Positions 19,013 to 29,091 of a DNA stretch of 64,000 nucleotides are shown piece by piece. The stretch's first letter is position 1. Each line of letters starts with the position of its first letter. This DNA comes from Geomonas propionica (GTDB lineage Bacteria > Desulfobacterota > Desulfuromonadia > Geobacterales > Geobacteraceae): the NCBI RefSeq assembly GCF_016458235.1, contig NZ_JAEMHK010000009.1, forward strand, positions 154,236 to 218,235, in the 5' to 3' direction. The position numbers and the translations under genes were made by a program. The notes under the pieces were generated by a model. It saw only the letters and a program-made list of their open reading frames with translations, did not search any database and was not told where the DNA came from.

Positions 19013-22000
19013 ATGAAGAGAACGAAAAAGACAAGTTCGCTTCTGACGGTCACAGCGGCAGTCGCCGGGGTCGCCATGGGCGCAAGCATCGCCATGGCAG
19101 CGCACCCGCCGATCCAGCTGTACACCTACGAAGAAGTGGCCCAGCAGATGGGCTTCCCGAAAGCCCCGGTCATGGTCGATAGGGTAACCAAGCAGGGGAT
19201 GCCGTACTCCCCGAAGCAGACCTGCTTCGGCGACCAGGGCACCACCGCCTGCCACGGTAACGCCGCCTCCGGCAACTCGAAGCTCGCTAAGAGCTACGAC
19301 GACCTCTCAAAGCACGCCTACCACGCAGCCCTCGGTTTCAACGAGTGGATGGACAACTCCAAGGGGGGGCTCTTCGTCAGTACCGGCGACGCCGACCTCC
19401 TGCCCAAGGGCACCCAGACCGGCCTCGCGGCCAACAAGCCGTGGGTACAGTCACACGGCCACAACGGCAAGTGGTGACCGCCTTCTCTCCGCCAGGTGGC
19501 GGATTATCAGCTGAACGGTCAGGGCCAGTACATCAACTACATGCAGCCGGGCGTCGACGGCTTCAAGAACTTCCTTAAAGGGGGCAATGACGCCAGCGGC
19601 AACCCGTATCCGAAAGTCGAGATGTCCCTTTGGGACCAGGCGACCATGTGCGGTACCTGCCACGTGGGTGGCGTCTTCTACGAAGAGGACAGGATGGGCA
19701 CCCGCCTGCCGGCCAGGACCCTCGCCGACTGGGGCCCGGCCTTCACGGGCGCGGCACCGAACCTCAACCCGATCACCGCGACCGTGTGGGAGAACTACTC
19801 CACCACCGGTAAGGACAAGTCCTTCGTCGCCATGTCCCCCTGGGTCTACCCGGTCTACATGGGGATGGGCGGCGCTCCCGACCCAAACCTTGCCGACGGC
19901 GGCCCGATGATCGTTCCCTACGGCTGGGCGCCCAAAGACATGACCATGGCCAACAACAACGGCGGGGCTCCCTACACCGTCAAGGCCGGCCAACTCATGA
20001 TGCCCAACGTCAAGGAGATGGACTGCCTCTTCTGCCACCTCAAAGGCTATGACAACGTGATGACCTCCGTCATGGTCCAGGCCGGTTCCCTTGCCGCCGC
20101 CCCGACCACCGGCGCCGGCCTCTTCGACATGTTCTCCCTGAGCCCGACCTACATGGGTTACGATCCGAGAAACGGCAAGAGCGCCTTCTACCGTATCGGC
20201 GCTGGAAATCTTCCCCCGGCATTCGCGAGCTACTCCTCGCACGAGGTCGTCTTCCTGACCGCTGCCGTGACGGAGAACATCAAGGGCAAGCCGGACGAGA
20301 ACAACTGCCACCAGTGCCACGCCTCGAAGACGCTCAAGAACTTCCCCGAGATGTTCGGCGTCACCGGCACAAGCACGGGCTTTCTCTCCTCCGCCCCGAT
20401 GGTGTACGACCCGGCCAACGGCGTGGGCCCCCTGGGCAAGAAGATGGTCAACTACGACATCAACTCCCCGCTCATGCAGTCCGGCGCCTCCCCGGTCCTC
20501 ACCGGGAATAACGTCCAGAATTTCATGATGGCCGGCCTCGCCTACCCGCAGGCCAGCGGTCCCTCCGGGTACAACACCCTGGATGCGTCCAAGGGCGAAA
20601 TCGGCGGCGGCAACCCGGCCATGACCGGTCCGCTGTTCTACTCCACCATGGACGGCAAGCCTGTCGACCAGAACACCCTGAAGAAGTCCACCATGCCGTT
20701 CCCCCGCGCCGAGTGGTTCAAGCGCGGTGACGCATGGCAGGCCGGCCAGGACGTTCACGGCAGCTTCGGCTGCGCCGGCTGCCACTTCACCGGCAACTCC
20801 ACCGACAAGAACCAGTGCGACCCGGCCCGCGGCTTCGATGCGGCCTCCACCATCCAGGACGGCCTGCCCCCCATCAAGGAGCGCCAGCCGTTACTTGAGC
20901 AAGGTCAGACCCTGGACGCGGCCATCAAGAAGCACGACACCCGTAACACCATGAAGCGTTGCGAGTTCTGCCACGTCACCGGCACCGACTACAACGGCAA
21001 CCCCATCGAGACCTACGGCGCGCCCAACCCGAACCTGGCCCACGCCAACGCGGGGCTTCTGGCCAACCTGACCCAGATCGTCGACAAGCCCGGCCTGCAC
21101 GGCGACTTCGGCGGTAAAGGGGTCCCCAGGGAGTCCAACTTCACCACCCAGGAAAAAGGCGCCGTAGATGGCGTTCAAAAGCCGGGCGGCACCATTTTGG
21201 GCCGCGGCAACCACCTCGACGTCATGGACTGCACCGTCTGCCACGTCGACAAGGTGAGCATGGCGGTACGCTCGCTCGACGCCACCTCCGGCATGCGCTT
21301 CCCCGCCATCGTCGGCACCGACCCGATGAAGGGTATGCTCGGCCTCTTCGAAGACCCGACCGGCATGGGCGCGGCAGCAACCGGCATGGGCGGCGAATTG
21401 AAGCACTGGACACCGGTCGTCACGTGGCAGCCTTACGGCAACATGGAGGGAACGCTTAGCTGGGCCAACAAGCCGGCCGACCAGCGCTTCCAGTTCCGTC
21501 GCAAGCTGTACCTGACAAACCCCATCAGCGCGATCCTCTTCAACAACGAGGGGAGCACCGTGGACGCCAACGGCGACGGCGTCACCGGCGGCATGCTGAT
21601 CGGCGACGACGAGGCCACCGGCCTCCCCACCGCCAGCACCAAGCCGTCCTTGAAGGGATACCGCGACGTCTTCACCGGCGACGTTCCCAACAAGAACAAC
21701 ACCTCCGGCTTCGAACTCCCGATCTTCGACCCGTGGGCCATGCGCGAACTGAAGTCCGGCTTCAACTTCGTGCCGGCTCCGCTCTCCGTCATCGGCGCGG
21801 GCTTTGGCGGCTTCGGTACTCCGGCCGGCATGACCGACCCGACCAACGGCGCGTACACAAGCCTCTACGGCCCGAACGGCATGTTCTCCAACGACAACTG
21901 GAAGTACGCTTCCGTATGGAGCGGCGCCGTCGTATTCACCGAGCCGGATCAGATCCGCGGCTACAAGCAGTACCGCACCGCCATCAAGGACGCCACCGAC

Positions 22001-23188
22001 GGCAAATCCTGGATGAACACCACCCTCACCATGATCGGCGCACCGTTCATGGTCACCCACGGCGTGAAACCGACCGACATCTACGCCAAGGGTAAATCAT
22101 GCGCCGACTGCCACGGGGCGGGCAAAGGGTTCTTCAAAGGTAGCTTCGACATGGTCGGCCCGGCCCTCCCGGCGACCAAGAGCTACGACCCGAGCACCTA
22201 CCCGGCGACCGACGCCAACGGCAACCTCATTGTCGACCCGGCAACGGGCGAGCCGGTGCGCGGCACCGCCCAGGGGTTGAGCATCCCCGGCGACCAGGGC
22301 AACATGATGATGCGTCCGCTTGAACCGGTCCGCATCAAGGCCTACAAAGGCGACCTGCGCGGCTACTTCGAGAGCTACAACAAGCTCGGCCAGCCGCGTG
22401 AAGTCAATTTCGTCCACGACGTGAACGTGGGCGGCGTCGACTACAGCTACGCATCCACCATCGACCGCTCCGAAATCGCCTACCCGGCGGAAGACGGCGC
22501 GATCTACTACAAGGTTGGCCAGGTCAACGCTGACGGCACCGTCAACGGTGGCGCCCAGCCGATGACCGGCGCAGCATACGCAACCTACCTCGAGACGGAG
22601 GTATCCCCCGTACTTGCCGATTACGGCATCGGGATCGATCCGGTTGCGAAGATCAACGCCATCGCCGACGCCAGCGCAGTTGACCTCGGCGTGCAGGTGA
22701 AGCAAAACGACACGGTAGCGCTTTCCGCATCTCTGGCGCAACCAAACGGCGGCACCGCCGACGTCGGTACCGTTACCTACGCCTGGAGCACCAGCGACGG
22801 TACGGCCGTCACCGGTGCCAACTCCAGGACCGGTGCTACCGTCAACTTCACCACCCTGGGCACCAAGACCATCACCCTCACGGTAACCGACGAAGAGGGC
22901 AAGGTCAGCCAGACCAGCACCACCGTCAACGTGATCGTACCTCCGGTCACCATCAGCTGGAACGGCACCACCGATGTCGCCACCTTCTCGAGCTTCCCGA
23001 CGGGCACCGCCTCCGTGAAGATCGCCTGGGGCGACGGTTTCAGCACCACCAAGAGCGGCACCGCCGTTACCGACCCGCTCACCGTGAAGCACCTGTACTC
23101 GACCGGAACCGCCAAGACCATCAAGTTCTACTGCTACAACGGAACTGGCGTCCAGATCGGCTACCAGCAGGCAACCATCCTGCCGTAA
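19013..23188 (+). CDS. Giant octahaem cytochrome with predicted selenocysteine (UGA 19475) and C-terminal PKD-like modules
   Basis: 1391 aa if the in-frame TGA at 19475-19477 is read as selenocysteine (Sec155). Signal peptide MKRTKKTSSLLTVTAAVAG... from ATG 19013 (AAGGA 7 nt upstream). The haem sites are one CX8CH (C71...C80-H81) and seven CXXCH (CGTCH, CLFCH, CHQCH, CAGCH, CEFCH, CTVCH, CADCH). Residues from about 1200 form two PKD-like beta-sandwich modules (VTYAWSTSDG, TKTITLTVTDEEGKV, VKIAWGDGFSTT). Sequence after the TGA continues in the same frame, has no signal peptide and aligns with the uninterrupted paralogue at 23367, where Ser (KWSP) replaces the TGA (KW-TGA-PP). A candidate bSECIS follows. 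It is probably a secreted or surface terminal reductase. The alternative is two separate genes or a pseudogene. Confidence 0.8.
19475..19503 (+). promoter_or_regulatory. Candidate bacterial SECIS element (UGA 19475-19477 plus hairpin 19488-19503)
   Basis: TCCGCC (19488-19493) pairs with GGCGGA (19498-19503) around the loop AGGT. The loop starts 16 nt after the UGA and has G at its second position. This fits the published bacterial SECIS model as I recall it (loop 16-37 nt after the UGA, G among the first two loop bases, short GC-rich stem). Confidence 0.7.
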
Positions 23189-23223
23189 TGGGTAACTGAA
23201 ACACTGTAATTTTGATGCAATTT

Positions 23224-23251
23224 AGCCCGGAGGTACCCCCTCCGGGCTTTT
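23224..23251 (+). terminator. Rho-independent terminator after the first selenocytochrome
   Basis: The 10-bp stem AGCCCGGAGG (23224-23233) / CCTCCGGGCT (23239-23248), a 5-nt loop, then TTTT. Confidence 0.85.
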
Positions 23252-23366
23252 CCTGTAACGGCCTTGAACCGCTCACAGGAAATCGCGGATCTTGCAGCAC
23301 TTCCGCGAGGCCCCGAGCACCGTACACCACGTGGCGGCCTTGACCGCCCAACCAAGAGGGGGTCGT

Positions 23367-26300
23367 ATGAGCAAAATTGTAGGAACTGCTGCAGGTCTGT
23401 TACTCGCGCTGGCACTGATCGCCGCGCCGCTGGTCGCGCACGCGGCCCATCCCAAGCCCGGGGAGTACGGCGCGCGCGGCATGCTGTTCAACCCCGCGAT
23501 GCTCGGCATCCCCCTGCTCGACTACTTCAACGCCGCGCCCATCATCGCGACCGGGCCGGCCGTCAACGGCCGCTACAACGCTCTCCCCCCGTTCGGGACC
23601 AAGGCGAGCTGCAACCTGTGCCACTTCGACATCGTGGCCAACGAGAACATGAACCGCCACGCCACCATGTCCTTCAACAAGCTCACCTGGCCGCAGTACG
23701 GCTACGGCTACGACAAGGAAAAACCCTGGATGTCGGGGCCGGGCAAGTTCGGCAAATGGTCGCCGTTTTACAACCGTCAGCTCGGTAACATGAACGCCGT
23801 CTACGGCACCGAGGCGGACATCCTGAAGAAACTGGACATGGGAGCCTTCGAGTTCACCACCGAGTGCGGCGTCTGTCATGTCGGCGGGGGACCCGGTACC
23901 TCCAACCCCTACAATTTCACCTTCCCGTGGCGGGTGAGCGACTACTTCGGTCGCGACCGCGGTGCGGGGGGGATCCACAGCAACCTCGACAACGAACAGC
24001 GCAACCAGTCCATCGCCAACGACTACATCTTCCCGCTGCCGCTTAGCAGCCCCTACTACCCGCGCCGCGTGCCGCTCAACCCGTGGGACTTCTTCGTCAA
24101 CGACGAGGGGACGCTGAAGACGGTCGACTGGGCCTCCTGGGGGATGAACGGGACCATGCAGATGGACTGCCTCATGTGCCACTTGCAGGGGTACGACCAC
24201 CTCGCGCGCAACCAGGAGATCGTCCGCTACCAGCGCCTGTACAACGCCGGCACCGTCGGCTCGGGCATCGCCACGGTGGACCCCGCCGGCGGTGAGGGGT
24301 TCAATATGAGCTATGACGCCTCCATGCTCAAGGTGGGCAGCGACGGCACCCTGTACCTCGATTCCTCGTTCACCGACAGGATCACCCGCTCGCCCCGGGC
24401 GGAAAACTGCGTCCACTGCCACATGCCGACAGCGGTGAAGAACCAGCCCTACGTGGACTGGAAATCGCGCTTTTATTCCTACGATGCGGTCCCCTCGGAC
24501 AATCCGGCCGCCCCGGGCAACGTGAAGCCCCCCCGCTACCTGAGCGACCTGGTGAAGCGCGGCGACATCTGGAGCAAGGACGAGGTTCATCTCACCCTGG
24601 AGTGCGCCGGGTGCCACACCCAGACCGGCAAGTACCAGGCCTGGAAGCCCACGGACCCCAACTACATGCACAGCCCTGGCAAGGGGTACGACCCGATGAG
24701 CACCGGTTCCGACGAGTTCGGCGGCACGGTGAAGTTCTGCTACGACTGCCACGTGCTGGCCGGCGACCTGAACGGCGACGGGGTGAAGGACATCGACATC
24801 CTGGGCGCTCCCAACCCCAACTACGCACACAAGAACGCCGGGCTCATGATCAACGTCGTGCCCAAGGCGCGGCGCATCGACAGCCAGGGCGCGGAGGTGG
24901 AATTCACCGGCAACCACCTCGACGTCATCGCCTGCACCTCGTGCCATGTCAGAAAGAGGTACGCGGCAGGGCGTTCGGTGGACTTCAGCACCGGCAGCCA
25001 GTTCTTCAACATGGTCGGCAACCCGCTGGATCAGGAAAATGGCAGCATCGACGTCGACATCGCCTTCAGCTGGAAGGAGACCACCCCGGTGAAGCTGTTG
25101 CCGGACGGAACCCCCAACCCGCTCTGGCGCCGGCTGATCTACCCGTTCAACTACGTCACCGGCATCTACTGGAACAACATCGGCACCACGGACGCCAACG
25201 GCGACGGCTTCACCACGGGGATGAGCAACAACGGCAAGGTGGTCTCGGCAGATCCCTTCTTCCAGAGGAACGTGAAGGACAACTTCAGCTACGGGGTGAA
25301 CGCGGAAAACAACCGGATCCCCACCGGCCTTGCCGGTTCCACGGTGTTCGATGCCCAATCCCTGAAGAACGCCGAGGGGGGCGTGGTGTTCAGCCGCCCT
25401 GCGGAGATCGAGGCGTACAAGGCGAAGGTGACCGGAAAGGACGCCGGCCTGGTGCCCCAGTTGGTTCTCGAGTCGGAGCCTTATCTGCTCATGCACAACA
25501 TCGCCCAGGTCGGCAGCTACGCCCTGGGGAGGCATAGGGTAGACGGGGCCGGCAAGAAGGTGTACGGCTGCTCCGACTGCCACGGTGCCGCCGGAGGCAT
25601 CTTCAACGGCACCATCAACATGCTGGGCAAGGGGAAGCGCCCGGACAACACGGAGACCCCGCTTACCGTGCAGTACAACAACAGCTCGGACCTCCTCACC
25701 AAGGCGCTCTACTGGGATCGCACCGGCGTGCGCAAGAGCTTCTCCTTCGCCGATACGGCCAGCGTCCCCAAGAGAACCAGGGATGCCGAGCGCAGGGAGT
25801 TTCTGGGGTACGACGCCGCCCGCGTGACGGCGCTGAACGCCCCGCAGGATCCGACCCTGTTCGGCATGGAGGTGGATCCCAAAGCGGTCATCGACCCGGT
25901 GGCCGACGCCGATGCCACCATCCTGGGCATCCAAGTGGTGACCGGGAGCAAGGTGCAGCTCACCTGCCCCCCCGGCCAGTACCTGGACGCCAACGCCAAC
26001 GGCAAGTACGACAGCGGTGAAACCCTGGTCGGCACCGTGACCTACCAGTGGGCCGCCTCGGACGGCAGCGCCATCACCGGCAACGGCACCCGCAGCGCCA
26101 GCGTGACCTTCACCGGCACGGGCAACAGGACCATCACCCTGACCGTGAGCGACGAGGAGGGGAAGGTGAACACCTCCTCGGTGACGGTCACCGTGGTCCC
26201 CCCGCCGATCAGCATCGCCTGGAACGCCGATACCGACACGGCCACCGTCACTTCCTTCCCGGCCGGCACCGCGTCGGCCAAGGTGTACTGGGGCGACGGT

Positions 26301-26450
26301 CTTTCCACCACGAGAAGCGGCTCCTATTTCACCGACCCGCTGGTCATGGTACACAAGTACTCGACCGCCACGCAAAAGACCATCAAGGTCTATTGCTACG
26401 ATTCGGGCGGCACCCAGGTGGGGTACATGCAAAAAAACATCACGCCGTAA
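23367..26450 (+). CDS. Giant octahaem cytochrome with C-terminal PKD-like modules (Ser paralogue)
   Basis: 1027 aa from ATG 23367 (AGAGGGGG upstream; the frame is open from 23292). Signal peptide MSKIVGTAAGLLLALALIAAP. Eight ordinary CXXCH motifs: CNLCH (C82), CGVCH, CLMCH, CVHCH, CAGCH, CYDCH, CTSCH, CSDCH. It is collinear with the two selenocytochromes but has CXXCH at haem 1 where they have CX8CH, and Ser132 where they have the in-frame UGA. The PKD-like tail is present (VTYQWAASDG, NRTITLTVSDEEGKV, AKVYWGDGLSTT). It sits between the first selenocytochrome and the two-component pair and ends at its own terminator. Predicted role: secreted or cell-surface electron-transfer protein. Confidence 0.92.
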   Translation: MSKIVGTAAGLLLALALIAAPLVAHAAHPKPGEYGARGMLFNPAMLGIPLLDYFNAAPIIATGPAVNGRYNALPPFGTKASCNLCHFDIVANENMNRHATMSFNKLTWPQYGYGYDKEKPWMSGPGKFGKWSPFYNRQLGNMNAVYGTEADILKKLDMGAFEFTTECGVCHVGGGPGTSNPYNFTFPWRVSDYFGRDRGAGGIHSNLDNEQRNQSIANDYIFPLPLSSPYYPRRVPLNPWDFFVNDEGTLKTVDWASWGMNGTMQMDCLMCHLQGYDHLARNQEIVRYQRLYNAGTVGSGIATVDPAGGEGFNMSYDASMLKVGSDGTLYLDSSFTDRITRSPRAENCVHCHMPTAVKNQPYVDWKSRFYSYDAVPSDNPAAPGNVKPPRYLSDLVKRGDIWSKDEVHLTLECAGCHTQTGKYQAWKPTDPNYMHSPGKGYDPMSTGSDEFGGTVKFCYDCHVLAGDLNGDGVKDIDILGAPNPNYAHKNAGLMINVVPKARRIDSQGAEVEFTGNHLDVIACTSCHVRKRYAAGRSVDFSTGSQFFNMVGNPLDQENGSIDVDIAFSWKETTPVKLLPDGTPNPLWRRLIYPFNYVTGIYWNNIGTTDANGDGFTTGMSNNGKVVSADPFFQRNVKDNFSYGVNAENNRIPTGLAGSTVFDAQSLKNAEGGVVFSRPAEIEAYKAKVTGKDAGLVPQLVLESEPYLLMHNIAQVGSYALGRHRVDGAGKKVYGCSDCHGAAGGIFNGTINMLGKGKRPDNTETPLTVQYNNSSDLLTKALYWDRTGVRKSFSFADTASVPKRTRDAERREFLGYDAARVTALNAPQDPTLFGMEVDPKAVIDPVADADATILGIQVVTGSKVQLTCPPGQYLDANANGKYDSGETLVGTVTYQWAASDGSAITGNGTRSASVTFTGTGNRTITLTVSDEEGKVNTSSVTVTVVPPPISIAWNADTDTATVTSFPAGTASAKVYWGDGLSTTRSGSYFTDPLVMVHKYSTATQKTIKVYCYDSGGTQVGYMQKNITP

Positions 26451-26468
26451 TCCCGTTCACGACAACCG

Positions 26469-26496
26469 CGGCCCGGAGCGATGCTCCGGGCCGTTT
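26469..26496 (+). terminator. Rho-independent terminator after the Ser-type giant cytochrome
   Basis: The 11-bp perfect stem CGGCCCGGAGC (26469-26479) / GCTCCGGGCCG (26483-26493) with a 3-nt loop, followed by TTT. Confidence 0.8.
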
Positions 26497-26606
26497 CGTA
26501 TCCACTTTCCCCGGTGATCAAAGGGGTTTTCCGTTGCCTGGGAGGCGCGGATGCGGTAATCTACCGTCGCTCCGTCTCCCGGGTGCAGCAAGCGAAAGAG
26601 GACCAC

Positions 26607-28022
26607 GTGAAAACAGACCTTTTTGCCAGCATCGTCGCCAATCTCTCCGACGGGATCTATGTCATCCAACACGACCGGGCGATCTTCTTGAACCAGCGCT
26701 TTGGCGAGATCTTCGGCTACCGGGACCACGAGAGCCTGATCGGCTGCGACATGTTCGCCAAGGTCTACCCGGACTGGCAGAGCGTCGACCTGTTCCGCAA
26801 GGTCCACGAGCAGCTCCTGTCCGGCAACTACGAGAAGATTTCCTGGGGGCAGCCCTCGTCCAAGGTGGACGGCACCCCCTTCTGGATCGAGGTCGAGGCG
26901 CGCCTGATCGAGGTGCAGGGGGAGCCCGCCATTTTCGGCACCTTCCTGGACCGCACCGACTGCAAGCTGATCGGTGAGGCGATGCACGCCTCCCAGGAGA
27001 CGCTGCGCCTTTTGCTGGACGCCATGGAGGACCGGGTCTACGTGGTCACCGACGACTACCGCCTGGTGTACGCCAACCGCAAGATGCGGGCGGCCCTGCG
27101 CGGTGAGATGGAAAAGGAGTACTGCTACAAGCTCTGCCGCGGCCTGGATGAGCCGTGCGAGGACTGCTCCACCGACCATGTCTTCATCTCGGAGCGTCCC
27201 ATGCAAAAGGAATACTTCAACCAACTGGCCCAGTGCTGGTATTCGGTCATCGAGCTGCCGGTGCGCATGCCGGGCATCGACCGCCCCACCAAGCTCGCCG
27301 TGGCCCGCGACATCACCGAGCGCAAGGAGGCAGAGGAAAAGGTCCGCGCCCTGTCGCACCGGCTCATCAACGTCCAGGAGGACGAGAGAAAGCACCTCTC
27401 CCGGGAACTGCACGACGACCTGGGGCAGCGCCTGAACGCGGCCAAGATCGCCGTGGACCTGTTGGCGCAGGACCTATCGTCGACGCCCGGGGACATCGCC
27501 CTGCGCCTGGGGCAGCTCTCCCAGATGCTCAAGGGGGGAGTGGAGAGCGTGCGCCACCTGAGCGCCGGCCTGCGTCCCACTTCGCTGGAACGGCTGGGGC
27601 TGGTCGAGGCGATCCGCAACGACTGCGACCAGTTGGTCGGCCGCCGCGGTCTCAGGGTCGATTTCACCCACCACGGCATGGAGGGGGTGCGGCTTTCCCA
27701 AGACGCCGAGATCAACCTGTACCGCGTGGTGCAGGAGGCGCTCAACAACGTGGTCAAGCACGCCGGGGCGACCGAGGTGGGGATCCAGCTGGTGGCCTCG
27801 TACCCGATCGTCAGGATGCGCATCCGGGACAACGGCGCCGGCTTCGATCCCGCCTCGTGCAAGGGTAAGCGCTGCGATGGGCTGGGGCTGGTGGGTATGG
27901 CGGAGCGGGTGGACCTGCTGCACGGCTCCTTCAAGATCCACTCCAATCCCGGCATGGGGACCCGGCTCACCGTGGAGATCCCCATCGCGGACGACGCCGA
28001 AGGCGAGCCGGCGAGGAAATAA
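26607..28022 (+). CDS. Soluble NarL-type (HPK7) sensor histidine kinase with two PAS domains
   Basis: 471 aa from GTG 26607 (AGAGGA upstream). The first PAS domain is at about 5-120 and a second, Cys-rich PAS at about 130-240 contains CYKLCRGLDEPCEDC. The dimerisation/phosphorylation helix has His269 in SRELHDDLGQRLNAAK, and the HATPase domain has NNVVKHA, DNGAGFDP and GLGLVGMAERV. No transmembrane segment is visible, so it is a cytoplasmic sensor. The clustered cysteines could bind a metal or FeS centre or sense redox state; that is inference. It lies 57 bp upstream of its NarL-type partner and among the giant cytochromes, which are its plausible targets. Confidence 0.9.
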   Translation: MKTDLFASIVANLSDGIYVIQHDRAIFLNQRFGEIFGYRDHESLIGCDMFAKVYPDWQSVDLFRKVHEQLLSGNYEKISWGQPSSKVDGTPFWIEVEARLIEVQGEPAIFGTFLDRTDCKLIGEAMHASQETLRLLLDAMEDRVYVVTDDYRLVYANRKMRAALRGEMEKEYCYKLCRGLDEPCEDCSTDHVFISERPMQKEYFNQLAQCWYSVIELPVRMPGIDRPTKLAVARDITERKEAEEKVRALSHRLINVQEDERKHLSRELHDDLGQRLNAAKIAVDLLAQDLSSTPGDIALRLGQLSQMLKGGVESVRHLSAGLRPTSLERLGLVEAIRNDCDQLVGRRGLRVDFTHHGMEGVRLSQDAEINLYRVVQEALNNVVKHAGATEVGIQLVASYPIVRMRIRDNGAGFDPASCKGKRCDGLGLVGMAERVDLLHGSFKIHSNPGMGTRLTVEIPIADDAEGEPARK

Positions 28023-28079
28023 CGGCCAGGGGCGGGGTTCGACCCGCCAGGCCTAACTGCAATGCAATGAGGAGGGGAG

Positions 28080-28754
28080 ATGGCAGCTAAGAGCCGTGTG
28101 ATCATCGTGGATGACCATCCGCTGTTCCGGGACGGGCTGAAGAGCCTGATCGCCAGGAGCACCAAGTACGAAACGGTCGGCGAGGCCGGCAGCGGCGAGG
28201 AGGCCCTCCGCCTGGCGCAGGAGCTCGCCCCCGACCTGATGACCATGGACGTTTCCCTGCCGGACATGAGCGGCATCGAGGCGACCAGGAAGATCGTCCA
28301 GTCGCTTCCCTCGGTGAAGATCCTGATGCTCAGCATGTACCAGAACCTCGAGTACGCCACCGACTCCTTCAAGGCCGGCGCGCGCGGCTACATCGTCAAG
28401 GAGGCCACCAGCGACCGGCTCATCGAGGCCATGGACGCGCTCTCCCAGGGGGAGCACTTCCTGGACGGGCAGCTCTCCGGCGACATGGTGATCCGGCACC
28501 TCTCCGGGCAGGGAAAGGACGGCGCCGTGCAGGACGCCCGCTACGCGCTTCTCTCCGCCCGGGAGCAGCAGGTGATGCGCCTGGTGGCCGAGGGGGGCTC
28601 CTCCCGCAGCATCGCCGAACAGCTCCAGGTGAGCGCGAAGACCGTGGAGAACCACCGCACCAACCTGATGAAGAAGCTGGACGTGCACAGCCGCATCGAG
28701 CTGGTGCGCTACGCCGCGCGCCTGGGCCTCATCGACCTGGAGCAGTGGAAATAG
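28080..28754 (+). CDS. NarL/FixJ-family response regulator
   Basis: 224 aa with GAGGAGGGGAG immediately upstream of ATG 28080. The receiver domain has Asp11-Asp12, phospho-acceptor Asp57 (MTMDVSLPD) and the Lys of VKEATS. A LuxR-type helix-turn-helix occupies about 155-215 (LSAREQQVMRLVAEG, SRSIAEQLQVSAKTVENHR, NLMKKLDVHSR). It forms a pair with the kinase upstream. The next gene downstream, past a terminator, is the second selenocytochrome; regulation of the flanking cytochromes is inferred. Confidence 0.93.
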   Translation: MAAKSRVIIVDDHPLFRDGLKSLIARSTKYETVGEAGSGEEALRLAQELAPDLMTMDVSLPDMSGIEATRKIVQSLPSVKILMLSMYQNLEYATDSFKAGARGYIVKEATSDRLIEAMDALSQGEHFLDGQLSGDMVIRHLSGQGKDGAVQDARYALLSAREQQVMRLVAEGGSSRSIAEQLQVSAKTVENHRTNLMKKLDVHSRIELVRYAARLGLIDLEQWK

Positions 28755-28770
28755 AACGACCACCTTCCTA

Positions 28771-28823
28771 GGGCAAATACCCCACCCTTGTCCGCGACGG
28801 TGGGGTGTTTGCCCCAGTTTTTC
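28771..28823 (+). terminator. Strong rho-independent terminator after the response regulator
   Basis: GGGCAAATACCCCACCC (28771-28787) pairs with its near-complement at 28799-28815 (17-bp stem with one G-T or mismatch position), then a T-rich stretch. Confidence 0.85.
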
Positions 28824-29091
28824 AGACCACCGACCCTAAAGCCTCACCCCGCCCGACACCATTTCTTTTTGCAACCTCCCGTTTTAACTCGCTTCACCCG
28901 CATAATGCCAACACCCCAGAACATGGGTACGCTTCCTGCTATGCACCCGGTCAACAGGTTCGGCTCTCTACCGTTCCCGCGGAAGTCACGCACCGCACCC
29001 CGGTTCCCCCACCGGGGAACCCGGCGTGCTTGCTATCGGTCGCCCGTGCTGTGCGACTTGCAATGGCAAAGATCTTTCAAGGAGGCTACCA
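28824..29091 (+). other. Upstream region of the second selenocytochrome
   Basis: It holds a hairpin GGTTCCCC-CACC-GGGGAACC around 29000-29020 in the probable leader and AAGGAGG at 29079-29085. No clear sigma-70 or sigma-54 promoter could be chosen, and no gene is seen. Confidence 0.4.

Noticed and set aside
19496..23188. Treating the frame after the TGA as an independent cytochrome gene starting at GTG 19496.
   Set aside because: It has no ribosome site and no signal peptide, continues the upstream frame exactly, and the uninterrupted paralogue shows both parts as one protein.
28799..28815. Sigma-54 promoter upstream of the second selenocytochrome (GG-N10-GC at 28799-28812).
   Set aside because: It lies within the right arm of the response-regulator terminator and has a poor -24 shoulder.
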